From Gonapodya prolifera JEL478 (Eukaryota; Monoblepharomycota; Monoblepharidomycetes; Monoblepharidales; Gonapodyaceae), in NCBI GenBank assembly GCA_001574975.1, contig KQ965833.1, positions 8,470-72,469 on the forward strand: a DNA stretch of 64,000 bases, in the 5' to 3' direction. The first letter of the stretch is position 1. Every line of letters begins with the position of its first letter. The position numbers and the translations under genes were made by a program. Below, piece by piece: positions 1 to 11,464 of this stretch. Below the pieces are notes generated by a model, which saw only the letters and a program-made list of their open reading frames with translations, did not search any database and was not told the origin of the DNA.

Positions 1-366
1 TGTGGTGTATGAGATGGACTCTCCTCATCAACAATCCCATTCTGCTTCATCCAATTCTGCATTGTTTTAGACTTTAAGATCTCACCAGCATTTTCACTTC
101 TCAAAATCTTCAACTCAAATCTATTGTATTGCTTCTCCATTATTGTCCTGTACTCCCTGATCTTCTCCTGTGCTTCATCTTTTGTTCTCATCAAGAACAG
201 TGAAATGAACTGTGAAGCTTCATCCAGCAATAGCAACATGTACTTTTTGCCTCTCAAGCCACTAACTCTTGCAGGTCCCCACACATGAACATGAACACGT
301 CCTCCTGGTTGAGAAGCTCTCCTTCTTTCAGGCTGTTGAGTATCAAGGAGCTTAGTATTGGAAGTG
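1..366 (-). mobile_element. Ty1/Copia integrase fragment (cut by window edge)
   Basis: Read on the minus strand, this stretch is open and gives a Copia-type integrase core: a VHVHVWGP block, then GLRGKKYMLLLLDEAS, then LKILRSENAGE, with an ESPSHTP motif next to the window edge. In active integrases the first block carries a catalytic Asp (HxDxWGP) and the second reads RSDNGGEF. Here the first Asp is His and the second is Glu, so the copy looks catalytically dead although its frame is open. The rest of the polyprotein lies outside the window or has been lost; the sequence just downstream on this strand (toward higher coordinates being upstream) is not recognisable as Copia. Confidence 0.75.
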
Positions 367-648
367 GACAGTGCGTACAAGAAAGTGACATTATAGTTGC
401 AACGGTTGGAACAAGCATGCAAAGTTATGGGTATAAGGTTCTTACTCATATTGGATGACAAATCATGTTTAGTAAGCAGAACTCAGCACGTTTGGTATAA
501 GTAGAGAGCATTTTCCCCATGTAAAGTGAATGAGACGAGAATTCCACTAAGTCCCACAACCCTAGGGTCTTAACACTCAATGGCCCAGCTCAGACTTGGA
601 CTTGGCTTGGTTTTATTGTATTATTATTTCAAATAATAAATTTAAACT
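367..648. other. no gene seen; left flank and possible terminus of hAT copy 1
   Basis: No coding sequence is recognisable. From about 563 a TAGGGT... start followed by CTTGGACTTGGCTTGG motifs (about 590-612) resembles the subterminal repeats on the other side of hAT copy 1, so the left end of that element may lie here. I could not find a matching 8-bp target duplication. Confidence 0.4.
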
Positions 649-3206
649 TCACAATTTTCTATTCCACCATGATCTTAAACACATTACTTTCCTAATTGTC
701 TCCGCACTCATTGCCCCCCTCCTCTTCGCCACCAACTCCCCGCCTCCTGAAAACTCCTGTTCCACTGCCACACTTGATCCCAGGATGGTGAGGTAGTCCT
801 GTGCTACCCAAGCAAGGCTCGGGTAGCAAGACGTGTTTATCTATAGTGATGTGTTGGTGCGATAGAACAAAGTCAAGAACCACAACAGCATCACTCACCT
901 TCCACCACTCCAAGGGATCCACTGTGAAAGGCTGCACTCCCTCTGAAAGGTATTGGGACAGCTCGTCACTGTCACCAACCCTTGTCCACGTGGTCCCACT
1001 GTCCATCATATGCTGGAGGAACTTGTCCTCCAGTTCCATCATTTCATCCTGCTGCCCCCTCCCTTCCTCTTCCGATGCCCCTCCCTCTCCCAAATACTCA
1101 TGGAATACATCCGTGACCTGGTTTGTTGCCCACTCCACCCACTCCTCCTCCCACTTGTGCCTCTCGAAGTACAACATCTTGATACAGGGGTCCAGCACTA
1201 ATACAAAACAACAACCAATGTTAGTACTAACAGTTTCTGACATCGACTACAGCAATCAATGCCTAAATTCAAAAAAACATGCAATTATGCACTTACCCAT
1301 TCTGACCACATAGCATGCACTGTCCCGAGCTGCGTAGTAATCCCGCAGCTTCCCAAATGCTGCGTCCCTTGCTTCCTGCGTTGAGTTATTAGTGAACGAT
1401 TCCAGCTTGTTCATTAGGAAGTTGAAGATGGGGATGACAGACCCCAATGTTGGTCACTTGGCGGCAGAAACATGGTTGGTTGTGGTTGAGAAAAGCTATA
1501 ACAGAATAAAAACAAGTGGTAATCAACCAAAAAGAGACTCCAGACTGATCATGCAACTCACCTTGAGTAGGTCCACCACATCGCTCAGCAGTTCCCACTT
1601 GTCCTCCAAGATCCTGAATTGCATGAGTCCTGCATCCGCACTGACGATGCTCTTGAGGGCCTGGGACCAGTCAATTCAATGTGTTCACGTTGAAGAAAAG
1701 GAGTCTGTGGTCAGGCTCAAATGCTCATTAAACAACCACCCCAAAACCAAACTCACCTCTTTCAATTTTAATGCCCTTTCTACCATTGCATAGGTTGAAT
1801 TCCATTGTACCCGCATGTCCCAAATTAATTCCAGGTGAGGAATCCCCTCGACATTGCAGTATCCTGCAAGTTGTTGGCGGTGCTGCGGTGCGGCTTGGAT
1901 TGCATTCACAAGACCTTGCAACTGCAAAATGTATTTAGTAGAGCATACTTGCAATAAAACACAGTCAAATCACTTACCTTCGCAATCGCACCAACCCCTG
2001 CCATATCCACTCCAACCAAGTCCCCATTTGCTGATTCCCATGTAGACACACCACCAAATGTGTTTTGATTGCTGCTTGTGCTGCATTATTGATGGCGTGG
2101 GCAATGCATATGATGTGGTTCTCCATTGCAAACTTGAGGTCCTTCTTGGTGCAAGCCTTTAGCAAGGACTGCACCATTGTCTTGTTGTTGGCGGCGCCAT
2201 CAGTGGTAATACTGAGGAACTAAAGCCACATTAGATTGCATCGTGATGTTAAAAATATACTAAAATCACTCACCTTCAACAAGACCCCCATCCTGTCCAT
2301 TGCATCCATCAACGCCTCTGTGAGCCGCTCTCCAGTGTGTGATCCTTCTAGACTCACAAAGTCAAGAAGGACTCCTTGAAGAATCCATTGCGCATCAATC
2401 CAGTGCACAGTGATGCCAACAAAGGGGTGTCCATTCAGCGAAGTCCATCCATCCAGGGTGAGCGACACCCAGGACTTGTTCTCCTATACGGAGTATTAGC
2501 AATCGACAACAAAAACAAATAAACTAAACTCAAAACGCCACTCACCTCCAACTCAGTCCTTAATCGGGATGATTTGTCCTCAAATCGTTGGTCCACATCC
2601 TCCCTGATTGTGTCTGCAGAGGGGGGGATGGCGCGCAAGTTGATGCTGGAGAGGAGGTCGCAGAAATGGGGGTTCTTGACAACTTGGAAGGATTAGTCAT
2701 CACACACAATCCATCTGAGCAGCCCCTCCCAAAATCAGGCTTGGTGTAAACCACCCTAAAAGTGCACCAACAATTAATGTAACAGATAAAGCAATGCAAT
2801 AAAACTCACCCTTCCCCATCCTTGAGCTGCATAGGCTCCATCCCAGCCTGGCCAATTTGGTGCTGCCTGTTGAGATGCTTCCACATTGTGGAAGTGTTAC
2901 CATTGATGGCGCTCAGTCATGACCTGTGGATTGGTCCAGAATAGAGCAGAATGAGAATGCCCAGATCCCTCACTCACTTGCATATCTTGCACTCTGCCAT
3001 CTTCTTCTTCCCAGGGCCTGGAACTGAATCAAAGTGTTTCCATATTGCACCAGTTGATCCCTTGTGTCCACTTCCTTTGGTGGAGTCCATCAGTGTATCC
3101 TCAAGGTTGACATCAACATTGGGGTCTCAATGGAGTTGTATCCATTGATCCTGGTGTGCGGGGTAAGGGGGATGGGCTGTCGTCGAATGTCAACAGGCTA
3201 GACATG
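649..3206 (-). mobile_element. hAT transposase gene, BED-finger type (copy 1, probably inactive)
   Basis: The minus strand encodes a hAT-family transposase. An N-terminal BED zinc finger is split by an intron at about 2907-2978: WKHF ... CKIC before it, HLNRQH after it. Next come the RNase-H-like blocks: DGWTS with HWIDAQW (about 2400-2460), an AHAINN block (about 2090), and WNSTYAMVERAL (about 1780-1810). The C-terminal hATC dimerisation domain has a WVAQDYLTI block. A clean 58-bp intron at 841-898 (GTGAGT..TAG) joins EWWK to the hATC exon, and the frame ends at 649. The long N-terminal frame from 3206 has an in-frame TGA; a shorter start (MDSTKG) about 80 bp further in would avoid it. I did not verify every exon, so the copy is probably, but not certainly, defective. 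Known role of the family: cut-and-paste transposition with 8-bp target duplications. Confidence 0.75.
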
Positions 3207-3235
3207 CTGAATCAAATTGAATAAAATTTTTGTGG

Positions 3236-3430
3236 TTTTGTGACCCAAGTCCAAGGCTGGCTTGGCTTGGACTTGGACTTGCCTGGCCCGACCACAGCAA
3301 CCCTTTGGACTCAGCTTGGACTCGGCTCAACTTACCTTGGACTTGGCTCGTTTTTGCATGGCTTGGCTCGTCATTTTTTGGGCCAAGCCAGGTTGAGTCT
3401 GAGTCTCAGGCGAGCCGAGTTGGAACACTA
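3236..3430. repeat. subterminal repeats and right end of hAT copy 1
   Basis: The stretch is packed with variants of CTTGGACTTGGCTT in both orientations and ends GGCGAGCCGAGTTGGAACACTA, whose reverse complement begins TAGTGTTCC, a typical hAT terminus. Copia reverse-transcriptase homology starts within 2 bases of this end (3433). That fits insertion of the hAT into a Copia element. Subterminal repeats of this sort are transposase binding sites in known hAT elements. Confidence 0.55.
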
Positions 3431-3432
3431 AC

Positions 3433-4649
3433 CATGAATATTGGTGGAAAGCAATGCAAGAAGAAATTGGCACTTTGGAGCAGATGGAAACTTGGACAAT
3501 AGTGGATACACCTTTGACACAAGCAGTACTAACTGGTAAATGGGTCTATGACTTAAAAGTGCTGGGAGACAGGAAAGTGAGGTTCAAGGCATGTTGGTGT
3601 GCTAGAGGCTTCAGTCAGCAACATGGCATTGACTACAACAACACATTTGCACCAGTCATGAATGGAAAGTCTTGGCACATCATACTTCCAGTTGCTGCAG
3701 AGAAGAAGTTGTGAATTCAGCAGTATGACATCTCCAATGCATTTGTTCATGGAAAGCTTCAAGAGACTGTTTACCTGGAGCAACCACATGGATTTGAGAA
3801 GTTTAAATTGAAAATCTGCCTTTTGAACAAATCTCTTTATGGTTTGAAGCAAGCAGCAAATGTTTGGTTTGGCATTCTTTAAGATGTTCTTCTTGAGATG
3901 GGATTTGTTCAACTGAAATCTGACAATGTTGTGTTTGTGAAGAAGAAGTAAGATGTGATTGAGATCATTGTTGGGGGACATGTTGATGACATTTTAGCAG
4001 CTGCTTTAACTGATGAGCTACTGGATTCATATGAGACAGAACTGGCAGAACATTTGAAAGTGAAGTCTGGAAACCTTAAGTTGTTCTTGGGAGTTGAAAT
4101 TGATCAAGATGAAAAGACTGTCACTATTTCAATCTGTCAAAAGAGAAAGATTTTTGAACTGTTGGAGAAAACTCAAATGCTTGATTCACAACCTGTGAGC
4201 ACACCACTGCAGCCAAATGTTGAGCTTTCTTGAGCTGATTGCCCAAAGAGTGATGGAGAAAGAGAGGGTATCAACCACAGATTCTACCATGAAACAGTGG
4301 GAAGTTTGATGCATATCATGATCATGACTAGACCTGATATCTGTCCTGCTGTGAAGATGCTTTCAAAAGCTTTAGATAATCCAAGCCAAAAGCATATTCA
4401 GGCTTGTACTGGCTGCTAAGATACCTTGCTGGTACACAAGACCTTGGGATAACATATCTTGGTTGCAATGACCCACTTAGATTCAGAACAAATGTTGAGC
4501 TTCATGGATATTATGATGCTGATTTTGCAAGGGATGTTCATGATAGAAAGTCAAGGAGTGGATATATTTTCGTGTTGGGAGGAGGTGCTATAATCTGGTT
4601 TGGTGGAAAGCAGGATCTTGTTGCTACATCCACAACACATGCAGAGTGA
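3433..4649 (+). pseudogene. Ty1/Copia reverse transcriptase - RNase H remnant
   Basis: Translation gives a Copia RT from its usual start (YWWKAMQEEI) through CARGFSQQHGIDY, the DISNAFVHG block, SLYGLKQAA and the catalytic box, here GHVDDI in place of YVDD. Then follow STPLQPN and RPDIC blocks and the RNase H part (YLAGT ... GYYDADFA ... SGYIFVLGGGAI ... QDLVATSTTHAE). In-frame stops interrupt it at about 3712, 3880, 3949 and 4231, and there is a frame change near 4400-4415, so it cannot encode a working polyprotein. Its 5' end abuts the hAT copy 1 terminus. It is closely similar to the remnant at 9055-9690 (both have STPLQPN(V/I)ELS), so the two belong to one family. Confidence 0.85.
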
Positions 4650-5285
4650 GGGACGTGCGGCTCACCTGAAATGTTCCCATAGACAATGGGTTTCTTTTCA
4701 CCAAATTAACAGGTTGCTCTGCTCATTGAAATGCATGAAGAGTGAAGAGGGCATGCAACAAAGCCAACAACTCACCTTTGCCAATTAGAAACATGTGTCC
4801 TGTAGCTACCCACAAACCTTGTGATTCTTTCTCTTCATTCAAGATGTCCACACAGCACCCTGGGCCCTTACTTAAGGTGCACCATGAGCATCACATTTTG
4901 AAGTCACACTGCTCCTTCTGGTCCTGTGGGCCAAGGCTACAAATGCCAAATTTGCTTTCATTTGCATATAAAAGAGCAGAGGATAGAGCCAAGTAACTGG
5001 TGGTGCCATTATTTGGGGACAAAGTTGCTGGACAACGTTCTTGACTGGAATATTTTGACACACTCACCTCCACTTCCTTCATGCTGTCCTATGAACCATT
5101 TAGTGAAATCCTTGTATTCTGCATGTCCCATGCTGGCCAAGAGCCATATACCAATGGACTGTGAAATATCAATGCAAATTGTTGATGCAATCTCAAGAAT
5201 TGTGCCTGACAGTGCAAATTCTCCATTGTAACAGACTTTTCTGTCTGCTACAACCATAAAATAGCACTGCCAGGGCGCTGGATGG
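4650..5285. other. no gene seen (transposon-rich spacer)
   Basis: Only short, unsupported open frames occur on both strands. No protein family, RNA gene or repeat is recognisable. It lies between the end of the RNase H remnant and an LTR of the opposite orientation. Confidence 0.5.
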
Positions 5286-5568
5286 TGTTAAGCAGGCAAG
5301 GTGGATTTGTGGTACCAATTTGATTGTGTTCAGTGATCACTATGGTTACAGCAGAGAAAATACAACTAAAGTGGCACAGTGCACAGGCCACCGGCTAGGC
5401 CCAACAAAAGTCCCAACACTACTATGAACAGAACCACAACCAGAACAGATAGAAACACACTACAACTTGGTAATCTGTAGTACTCTTCATGTTGTGTCCA
5501 ACATTGTTATCAGCATTACCCCAAGATAAATTCCTGATCCACAAATCAGCAACCAATATGACTTAACA
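5286..5568 (-). repeat. Copia long terminal repeat, 3' LTR of a minus-strand element
   Basis: On the minus strand the 283-bp segment begins TGTTAAG and ends CTTAACA, a perfect 7-bp inverted pair of the TG...CA type that bounds LTRs. Immediately upstream on the same strand are a purine-rich GAGTGGGGAG tract, the expected plus-strand priming site, and the stop codon of a Copia polyprotein tail. No partner 5' LTR was found in the window, so the element is truncated on its other side. Confidence 0.7.
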
Positions 5569-5577
5569 CTCCCCACT

Positions 5578-5663
5578 CAAGACATTCCCATTGATTCCCT
5601 ATGTCTCTCAAATGACTGCTTTGCAACTGGCTTTGTCATAATGTCTGCAATATTCTTCTGTGT
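5578..5663 (-). pseudogene. C-terminal tail of a Copia polyprotein
   Basis: The minus strand reads KNIADIMTKPVAKQSFERHR followed by ESMGMS and a stop. This is the characteristic end of Ty1/Copia RNase H (ADI.TKP ... F..HR..LGM). It is followed at once by the polypurine tract and LTR. Upstream sequence loses similarity after about 85 bp, so this is only the tail of a deleted element. Confidence 0.75.
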
Positions 5664-5955
5664 TGGACAATAGAGTTGGGAAAGAGTTCAGGTTTGGTAC
5701 AGTAGTGGGAGCAAAAATTAATTTTGATTTCCGCACACAGCATGGAGAATTTTTTTTGGCACTGGAAATCAAAATTAAATTTTTGGCCAAAGTGTTGTGT
5801 TTTTATATTTGAAAAACAGTTTTGCCATGACTATGAACTGTCTTATAACAGAGCTATGTAGGATTCTATACATGTAGAGAAACCACTCTGGATTGGTACT
5901 GAGACAACAGTTGGATTTATTTATTGGTCCAGTTGTTGAGAATCTGTTGAATGAT
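5664..5955. other. no gene seen
   Basis: AT-rich spacer between the Copia tail and the left end of hAT copy 2. No coding or structural feature is recognisable apart from the 8 bases 5948-5955, which form the left target-duplication remnant of hAT copy 2. Confidence 0.5.
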
Positions 5956-8733
5956 TAACGCCATGACTGAGTGAGTGGAAAACTCGTTCAACTTGCAAGT
6001 TGAACTTGCAAGTCAAGTTGAGTTGGGGGCAGAATTTTTCCAAGTGAGTGCGAGTTGGGGATGCCCCCACTCATTAGTCAACTTGTGAGTCACAATCCAA
6101 GAAATAGATTCCATAATCTTGTAAATTTCACAACACACATGCCATCACACACTGCGCACAGAGTGGACGATTCTGATGAGGAACTCTTGGAAACTGCTGA
6201 TGGGGATGGTTGGAGAGACTACAAGTGTCAAGTCAGCTGTAGGCAACATGACTCTTGGGTATACTGAGATGGTCACTTCAAAAAACAGGCAAGGGGAAAA
6301 GAAATGCAAGCAATTTGTCTTCAGAGGGGGCATAATGGCTGCCCAGGGTCCAAGTAAGTTCAGGCTTTAAAGTTTTGTCAAGTTCGTGATGGTTTACTTG
6401 TTTTCAAGGCACGACCTCAACAACCATAGTTCCACCTCATCTCTGGCAGTGCACATGCGGAAGTATCATGCTGAAACTATCAAGGATGCCACTGTGCTTG
6501 CAGCAATGCACAATCCTTCAAGACTCAAGGATGGTCAAAAAACACTGACAGCACATCTTGGACAAAGGAAGCATCAGGTACGTATTTTGGTACTGCAGAT
6601 GATGGAATCAACTCCATCTTTATCTAACATTCATGTCTCAGGAGGTGGATGAGGATCTCCTCTGGGCTACCCTGCTGGACTGGGTTGCATGTTCCAACCA
6701 GCCTCTCCAAGAACTCCAAAATGCATTTCTCCGATGGGTCTTCCATGTCTTAAATGAAGAGACACCATTGGTTTCAGTGGATATGATTCAATTCAATGTT
6801 CCAAGGGAGATGGAATGGGTGGAGACTGTGATTTTGGATCTTCTCAAGGTATCTTTCTGTCTTTATACAATTGGAACATTTGAATCTACTGAATGATTGC
6901 GACTGCATTGCTTGCACCACCAATACATGGACAACAAAGGACAACCAGTATTCCTTTGAGGCACTGACTGGACATTGGATTGGGAAGGATTGGACTCTCA
7001 AGTCCATCCTACTGGACTTTATCCACATCCAGGGACCTCATAGTGGAGAGAACCTTACAGAGAGATTGGAGAAATCTTTGAGGTGACTTGGATTGCTGAA
7101 GAAGGTGATGGCAAGCCTTTGATGCAAGTTGGTATTGCAATGTCTCAAAATTCAACTCTTCAAGCTCATCGCCATTCTGACAGACAATGCTGCAAACAAT
7201 GGAACATTGATGCATGCCCTTGAAGCTGCAGACGGAGTGGCAGATGACTTTGACAGTGTTGACTCCCATGTGAGGTGCTTCGCTCATATCCTCCATCTGG
7301 CAGTCAAAGCTGGTCTCCTCTGCCTCCGACTGCCTGGTGTGGATGAAAACGCTATGGGAAATGCAACCTCTGCAGCGGAATCCACTATTGAGAAGGTGAG
7401 TTAGCTCAGACATGAGACATCCCACACCGCTCGAACTAATCATAACTACCACCCTTCTCCAGCTCTACCAACTCATCTTCAAGATTCCCCACTCACCCAC
7501 GCTTAGAGAAAAATATGCTGCTCAGTTTGCTCCACCAATGAAGGCAAGGGAGCTGGTTGCTCCCATCAACACCTGTTGGAGGTCAGACTTTGACGCCATT
7601 AGAAGAGTCCTGGAGGATTGTGTAGCATTGGAGAAGCTCATTGCATTGGAAAGGGTGCAGCTTCATGACTGGAAACTTGAGGATGTGGAGTGGGAGTACC
7701 TGGAGACAGTGAAGAAGCTACTTGAGCTGGGTGACAAACTTTTCAAGCTTTTACATGCACCAACTGAGCTCATACCTCAAGCCACTTGCATTTGCTCTCT
7801 CGCAAGTGGAAGGCTCGACGTACCCCCCACTCTATGTGGTGATACCACTTTTCAACTGGATCATGGACAAACTCAAGGACATGGACTTTATGGATAACCA
7901 GATATTTCAGGACACTAGGAACACTGTTTTGGCTAAGCTACAGGCCTATTACAAGAGAACAGATGACTCTTGGTTGTATATGTTATCGCTCAGTGAGTTG
8001 CGCAACATGCTTTGGTCGGTCACTTTTGTTTCACGTTCCAAACCATTATCACCCATCACAGTTCTCCACCCATTGTACAAGCTTCAATGGATGCGGGAGC
8101 AGCAGTGGAAGGCGGTTTATGTGAATCGGGTGCAACGAGTTCTAGAGGAGACATTCAAAAGGTATGCTGACACAGGGGAGCGGCCTGCAAGACTGCCCAC
8201 AGTTGATACGATGGATTGCGGACTGGGAGACAGCTACAACGTGGACTCTTACAGTGATGGTGCTGACAACAACACAGAGATAGGGCACTATCTTGCCAAG
8301 CCACCATGTGGAAAGCGCCAGGACGTTCTGGACTACTGGAAGAGTTGGAAAGACCTTCCCCACCTCCAGCAGATGGCAAGGGAATACCTTGCCATTCCAG
8401 GAACAAGCGCTGAATCGGAGTGCATCTTCTCTTCCGCCAAGAGGGTGGTGTCGGAGCAGTGCGGTGGATTGGGACCTGAAATGATATGGCAGCTTACTTT
8501 GTTGAAAATGTGGAAGCTTAAATATACACAGCTAGCATGTAGAAGTCTTTAACTGTAATGCAGAAGTGAAAATGACAGGCTTGGCAGAAAAAATATTCTG
8601 CCAACCAAGTCAACTTGCAAGTGCAAGTGGAAACTTCAAAAAAAACTTGCGAGTGCAAGTTCCAAGAAAATTTTTCTGAGCAAGTTCGAGTTTGGGCAAT
8701 TTTCAGCAAGTGACTCACTCAGTCATGGCACTA
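5956..8733 (+). mobile_element. complete-length hAT transposon (copy 2) with terminal inverted repeats
   Basis: Both ends are visible. The left end starts TAACGCCATGACTGAGTGAG and the reverse complement of the right end starts TAGTGCCATGACTGAGTGAG: 21 bases with two mismatches, 17 perfect (5960-5976 and 8713-8729). The flanking octamers are TGAATGAT (5948-5955) and GGAATGAA (8734-8741), matching at six of eight positions, which is what an aged 8-bp hAT target duplication would look like. Inside each end lie repeats of ACTTGCAAGT and CTTGCGAGTGCAAGT (about 5990-6050 and 8600-8700), probably transposase binding sites. The transposase gene lies between them on the plus strand. Confidence 0.75.
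6165..8552 (+). pseudogene. hAT transposase gene of copy 2 (frameshifted)
   Basis: Exons encode, in order: a worn BED finger (HMRKYH ligands at about 6445-6465), the catalytic-core blocks TNTWTTKDNQYSF and GHWIGKDW (about 6920-6990), LTDNAANN with HVRCFAHILHLAVKA (about 7170-7310), and TCWRSDFDAIRR (about 7570-7605). Then come YPPLYVVIPLFNWI (about 7817-7860) and the C-terminal hATC domain (MAREYLAIPGTSAESECIFS, about 8370-8435), ending at 8552. The frame changes by one base near 7780 with no splice signals, and the BED region lacks the first Cys pair in frame, so the copy is probably inactive. It still has most of its length and is better preserved than copy 1. Confidence 0.75.
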
Positions 8734-8741
8734 GGAATGAA

Positions 8742-9054
8742 AGAATGGAAAAGGCTTTCACCTGGAGAAATACAAATAATGTGGCAAAGGACCATGCATC
8801 ACTTTAGGAAAATTTAATAAATTCAGGGCTTTAAAATAATACCAAAATGAGCTTGATATGTCCAGTATTGGTGGAGTTATAGATTTTGTGATGTTTGTTA
8901 CAGCCATACAAGAAGTATGTATCTGGCCAAATAGAACCTAATATATTTTAACAAAACAACATGTATTACAATTCACTACTCAAGTGTTCACATAATAAAT
9001 TTACTGAAAAGTAGTTGGCAGACTTGAAGTGGTTTAACTTTATCCAATAAAGAA
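8742..9054. other. no gene seen
   Basis: AT-rich spacer between hAT copy 2 and the next Copia remnant. No recognisable feature. Confidence 0.5.
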
Positions 9055-9690
9055 ATGAAGAATAAGGAAGACAACAGAATGTTAAATTCTAGGATAGTGA
9101 GCACTCCATTGCAGCCAAATATTGAGTTATCAAGAGCAGACTGTCCAAAGACCAAAGAAGAAAACTTTGGAATTGATCAGAAACAATATCAAAGTGCAGT
9201 TGGAAGCTTGCTGCATATTATGATAGTGAACAGGCCAGATATTTGCACTGCTGTACAGATGTTGACTGAGGGTCTGGATAATCCAAGTCATAAACATGTG
9301 GATGCTTTAAAAATGGCTTTTGAGATATTTGGCTGGAACACCAAATGTTAGAATCACTTACATGGGACGCAATGACCCACAGAGGCAAAATGTGAGTACA
9401 GAGCTCCATGGATATTATGATGTGGACTATGCTTGTGATATTGCTGATAGAAAATTACACAGTGGATATTTGTTCTTATTGGGAGGGGGAGCTATAAGTT
9501 GGTATAGTAGAAAGCAGGATTTAGCAGCAACCTCTACAACTCATGCTGAATATGTGGCACAAGATCATGCAACCAGAGAACTCTTATGAATTAAGCAACT
9601 TCTAAATGAGCTTGATATGGGACCAACTGGAGCTGTGAAACTTTATGGACAGACTGATTGTGGAATACCAAAATTATTTGGTGTTGTGAT
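9055..9690 (+). pseudogene. second Copia reverse transcriptase - RNase H remnant
   Basis: Starts inside the RT domain (VSTPLQPNIELSRADCPK, then RPDICTAVQML) and passes into RNase H (MRYLAGT, STELHGYYDVDYACD, SGYLFLLGGGAISWY, DLAATSTTHAEYVA), with a frame change near 9320 and a stop at 9587-9589. Similarity continues weakly (LLNELDMGPTGAVKLYG) to about 9690. It is the same family as the remnant at 3433-4649 but keeps different parts. No integrase, gag or LTR is attached. Confidence 0.8.
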
Positions 9691-11464
9691 TTGTTCCACC
9701 ACTTAGCTGTCTCTCTTGCCTCTCATACAAATCTGGCTTCTACTTATAGCAAACTAGCTGAGTTCTGCTTACTAATCATGATGTGTTATCACATATGAGT
9801 CAGAATTTTATATACATAACTTTCTACCCTGAATTCAATGGTCCTATTCCCAGTGCCACTTTACTTGTAAACTGTCCATTATCCCATATCCTCAACACCA
9901 CTTGACAACACAACTGGTTTCCTTGACCAATGGTGTAACCACTCATTAGTGATGGGGGAGGTGCCACAAGAAATGCTGTGTTTGGAGGCAGCGGGGCCAT
10001 CAGGGATAAAGTTTAAAGTTCCACCATTGCATCTTGTGCAGGTCAAACAGACTTGGCAAACTTGGGCTGCACCAAAATGCCACAAGCAGCTGCAGAACAC
10101 ATGGCCACTGCACTACAAGACTTGTGGAGTGATGGGAGAGATTTCTGTGCAACTCACCTCTTGCAATGTTTGCAACACAATACAATGCAGCCCAAGTGCA
10201 ACAGGAACAACTGCACTAGTAAAAAGCAGTGGTGCACCAGAAAAAATCAGCAGTGATGTGCCTTTTGCTTTGCATTGGCCTGTGCAATATTTGGTGCTGC
10301 CCCAAAGATTGTATTTTTTTGAATGGGGTTGTGAATCGAATAGAACCCTTGTAAGACCATACATCAAATAAGCCAATGCTGAAAGTCCTTAATTGTGTTG
10401 GCAGGTTTTGTAGTGGGTGTTGCATGAACTAAATTTTTGCACATTCTTGACTGAGGTAAATCACTGCAAGGTGGAAAAACACTCATGGTTCAACCCAACA
10501 CCAGCTTCTGGAGCCCACAAGAAACTGCCTAAATAGGTACTGGGCAATGTGTCACTTTCTGTACTGTTATTCTCGTAGTTGTTACCAGAAATCTGTGATA
10601 CTTTGCTTTGTGGAGAAAATGGATTTCAGGGTAAAGTGGGCAACTGTCTGCTCACACTGCATGTTGTAATGGAGCACAACTGTTTGCTAAATTCCATCAT
10701 AATGCATGGCAGTCTCTCAAACTGTCCTTGTATTACTGAATCTGAGCTGATTCCTGTGCTAATCCAGATATGAACAAGCCCTCTTTCATATCCTAGTTCT
10801 CTTCTAATATTCCATTGTTATCTCACTTCTCCAACATCATTATAACTTGCCAATATAAAACTCAACTTAAGGTTGGTGAAGGCACAGGTGATGCAAGGTT
10901 GGGATTGGCACCATTCTATGAAACAGCACTTGGTTTGCTTTGTTTGAATTGAGCAATACCCTTGTTTTTTTAAGGACATTATTACATAGGTCTGTAAACC
11001 CAAAAGCTTTTCAATCATTAGTACAGTCAATGTGTATGGCTTTTTGATGGTACTGTGAAGATTGTATGATCCAAAAACACAAACAATTTCTTGTCAAAGG
11101 TTCAATGCATCTACACAAGGCAGCAAACACAAACACAATGCTGTAGAAAGCTCTTTCTATATTTCACACACATCAACACTATTTCAGGGCAAGAGATATC
11201 CATTCTGCTTATTTTGAAAGGGAGTACAAAGTTGATCTGCAGGTCAAGGCCTCCTGCTCCTCGCCTCAACAAAACTGTCTTTGTATTAAATATGATCATA
11301 TCATTCAAGTCTATACATTGCAAGACACAATGCAAACATGGTTTTGGGTGAACGGAAAATGTAATAATTAAATACGCAATCCTTCCGCAGAGGAAAATAA
11401 TTTAGGATCTTTGGGCTAAAATTTCATACAAAAATTTAATTTCACAAAGGGCTATGCTACAATG
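9691..11464. other. 1.8 kb without a recognisable gene
   Basis: Both strands hold only short open frames with no family resemblance, in AT-rich sequence like that of the transposon zone. No LTR, inverted repeat, tRNA or rRNA was recognised. It may be decayed transposon or the 3' flank of the Qa-SNARE gene, which ends at 11465. Confidence 0.5.

Noticed and set aside
555-3438. 8-bp target duplication for hAT copy 1
   Set aside because: The octamers beside the proposed ends (before 563 and after 3430) do not match, so the ends remain tentative.
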